Made by a program: the position numbers and the translations under genes. The notes beneath the pieces are model-generated. The model ran no database searches, was not told where the DNA came from, and saw only the letters and a program-made list of their open reading frames with translations. Shown piece by piece: positions 62,960-64,000 of a stretch of 64,000 nt of DNA; positions within the stretch are counted from its first letter, which is position 1, and each line of letters opens with the position of its first letter. Origin of the DNA: Lachnospiraceae bacterium RM5 (GTDB lineage Bacteria > Bacillota > Clostridia > Lachnospirales > Lachnospiraceae); the NCBI GenBank assembly GCA_900110975.1, contig FOFK01000006.1, positions 61,130-125,129 of the forward strand, read 5' to 3'.

Positions 62960-64000
62960 TAGTTCCAACCTCCTTTGTATTTATTAATGGTTTTGTCCTT
63001 TTCTTCTCTAAGTTTTTTAGTGCCTTCAGCAAGGACTTTACTTGTCATTCTGCGGTAGTGCTTAACAGATGAAGTATTGGCATGTCCAAGTAATTTGGCG
63101 ATAATAGAATCATCAAGTCCCATATCACAAAGTCTTTTTCCATAAGTCTTTCTGAAAAGATGAGTACTTACAGTAAAGAGTTCTCCGTGGTCATCACGTA
63201 AGTCGTTTTCAATAATCATGCACTGTACTCGGTAATACATTGCTCCATAGGTCATAGGGTTATCTGGATTATTGTCGTCAACAAAGATATAATCTCGTGG
63301 ACCGTAATGTGATGTTGTGTAAGCGATGGCGCTTTCAATAAGGTTTTTAATGTCATCGTTAATAGGCTTTCGATAACTTCTGTTAACCTTGGCCTGGTGA
63401 ATGGTGATGTATAAGTGTCCGTTTTCATCTTCTCTAATACAATCCGTTCTTAAGGTAAGTGTCTCAGAGATTCTGCAACCTAAGATTTCATGAAGAATCA
63501 TTAATCGTCCGGTCTGAGGATCTAGAGTTTTAAATCCTCTATTTAAAGTTTCAAGCTCGCTATCCGTATAAAATCGAAAGACTGGAATATTGTTCTTTGG
63601 AATATCTTCAGGGAAGAATAATTTCGTAAGAGAATATTCATCTATTACAAGACCTATGGTGGCTAATATAATCTTTAGAGATATAAGCTCTGAGCGATAG
63701 TTCTTGCGTCTAGTATCTTCCGTATTTAGGTAAATCAAGTAAGATTCAATTACCTCTCGATCAATTTCGGCAAAGGATTCTATTTGTGGGTAATCCCTTG
63801 CAAGATATTCGGTGAAAACATTAATTACATGTACATCATTTACTGCTGTTCTTGCAGAAACTTCCTTGAGACGAAAGAGAATAGCTTTCTTTGTTTCAGC
63901 TTTCATTTTGTCTTGAAGGATGTTCTCAAAATTGATGCTAGCAATTGTGTTAACCGGAGGACGCCTGACGGGAAAATCAAGCCTATCCAATATCCATATA
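62959..64000 (-). CDS. tnpB: TnpB-like tyrosine recombinase of the Tn554 family, 5' part outside the window
   Basis: The reading frame is open to the right edge, so the N-terminus is missing; about 346 residues are visible. A SAM-like core-binding domain (residues about 45-130) precedes the catalytic domain. Visible catalytic residues: Arg in LHEILGCRISETL, HLFRKTYGKRL (HxxR), LLGHANTSSVKHYRR (His and Tyr). The first visible part (PVNTIASINFENILQDKMKA) looks like the middle of TnpB proteins, which are about 630 residues, so some 280 residues probably lie outside. It works with TnpA to cut and join the element. Confidence 0.78.
   Translation of the reverse strand, partial: IWILDRLDFPVRRPPVNTIASINFENILQDKMKAETKKAILFRLKEVSARTAVNDVHVINVFTEYLARDYPQIESFAEIDREVIESYLIYLNTEDTRRKNYRSELISLKIILATIGLVIDEYSLTKLFFPEDIPKNNIPVFRFYTDSELETLNRGFKTLDPQTGRLMILHEILGCRISETLTLRTDCIREDENGHLYITIHQAKVNRSYRKPINDDIKNLIESAIAYTTSHYGPRDYIFVDDNNPDNPMTYGAMYYRVQCMIIENDLRDDHGELFTVSTHLFRKTYGKRLCDMGLDDSIIAKLLGHANTSSVKHYRRMTSKVLAEGTKKLREEKDKTINKYKGGWN

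Larger units (their letters stand above)
60815..64000. mobile_element. Probable Tn554-family element carrying a ParM/ParR cassette (left part)
   Basis: From the break in the pilin gene to the right edge, genes are of plasmid or transposon type: a hypothetical gene, a ParR-like/ParM pair, a TnpC-like protein and a TnpB-like tyrosine recombinase, the last two overlapping by TAATG as in an operon. G+C looks higher than in the flanking tad and carB genes. In Tn554 the order is tnpA-tnpB-tnpC then cargo. Read on the minus strand the same order appears here, so tnpA and the other end should lie within about 2-3 kb right of the window. Confidence 0.68.

Overview
The window is the replication-origin region of an AT-rich, low-GC Gram-positive bacterium, most likely a Clostridia/Lachnospiraceae-type Firmicute. 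Evidence: the gene order rpmH-dnaA-dnaN-yaaA-recF-gyrB-gyrA on one side of the origin and rnpA-yidD-yidC-jag-mnmE-mnmG-rsmG-parA-parB on the other, a long (about 270 nt) SRP RNA, a V-type ATPase operon, small conserved genes resembling DUF4446/DUF3881 families, and TTG/GTG starts behind strong GGAGG sites. The species cannot be named from the sequence alone.

Layout. 0-4.2 kb: a metNIQ methionine transporter with an alpha/beta hydrolase, flanked on both sides by near-identical arrays of 72-bp hairpin repeats. 4.2-12.1 kb: a GNAT acetyltransferase, the SRP RNA gene, and an accessory block holding an MqsA/Panacea antitoxin with a damaged MqsR-type toxin, a UvrD-like helicase and an exonuclease-RecQ helicase that look like one gene split by a -1 frameshift, and an sce7726-like nuclease. 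12.1-13.6 kb: two-subunit fumarase. 13.6-22.9 kb: gyrA, gyrB, recF, yaaA, dnaN and dnaA on the minus strand, with a bipartite oriC: a DnaA-box cluster upstream of dnaA, and a DnaA box, GC patch and DnaA-trio array between dnaA and dnaN. 22.9-37.7 kb: rpmH to the parAB genes on the plus strand. It includes a DegS-like kinase homologue that seems to have lost its phosphoacceptor histidine, and three perfect parS sites. One parS lies inside that gene, one at the centre of a 40-bp perfect palindrome that also looks like a bidirectional terminator, and one just upstream of parA. glgB and a TetR regulator sit between them.

37.8-53 kb: tRNA-Arg(CCU), a DnaQ-like exonuclease, a tyrosine-recombinase-like protein with key catalytic residues replaced, a D,D-carboxypeptidase, the nine-gene V-ATPase operon (H-C-I-K-F-E-A-B-D), trmB, a strictly periodic 8 x 52-bp satellite plus other tandem repeats, and an AI-2E-family transporter. 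53-56.5 kb: carB. 56.6-60.85 kb: a tad (type IVb pilus) operon, tadZ-A-B-C-flp, whose pilin gene breaks off inside its hydrophobic segment.

60.8-64 kb: a mobile element of different base composition. It carries a small hypothetical gene, a ParR-like/ParM partition pair, a TnpC-like protein and the C-terminal part of a TnpB-like tyrosine recombinase that runs off the right edge. The simplest reading is a Tn554-family element inserted in flp with a plasmid-type partition cassette as cargo. This, the RecQ/UvrD split with the toxin remnant, and the parS/terminator palindrome are the most notable observations. No wholly new system is proven by the sequence.
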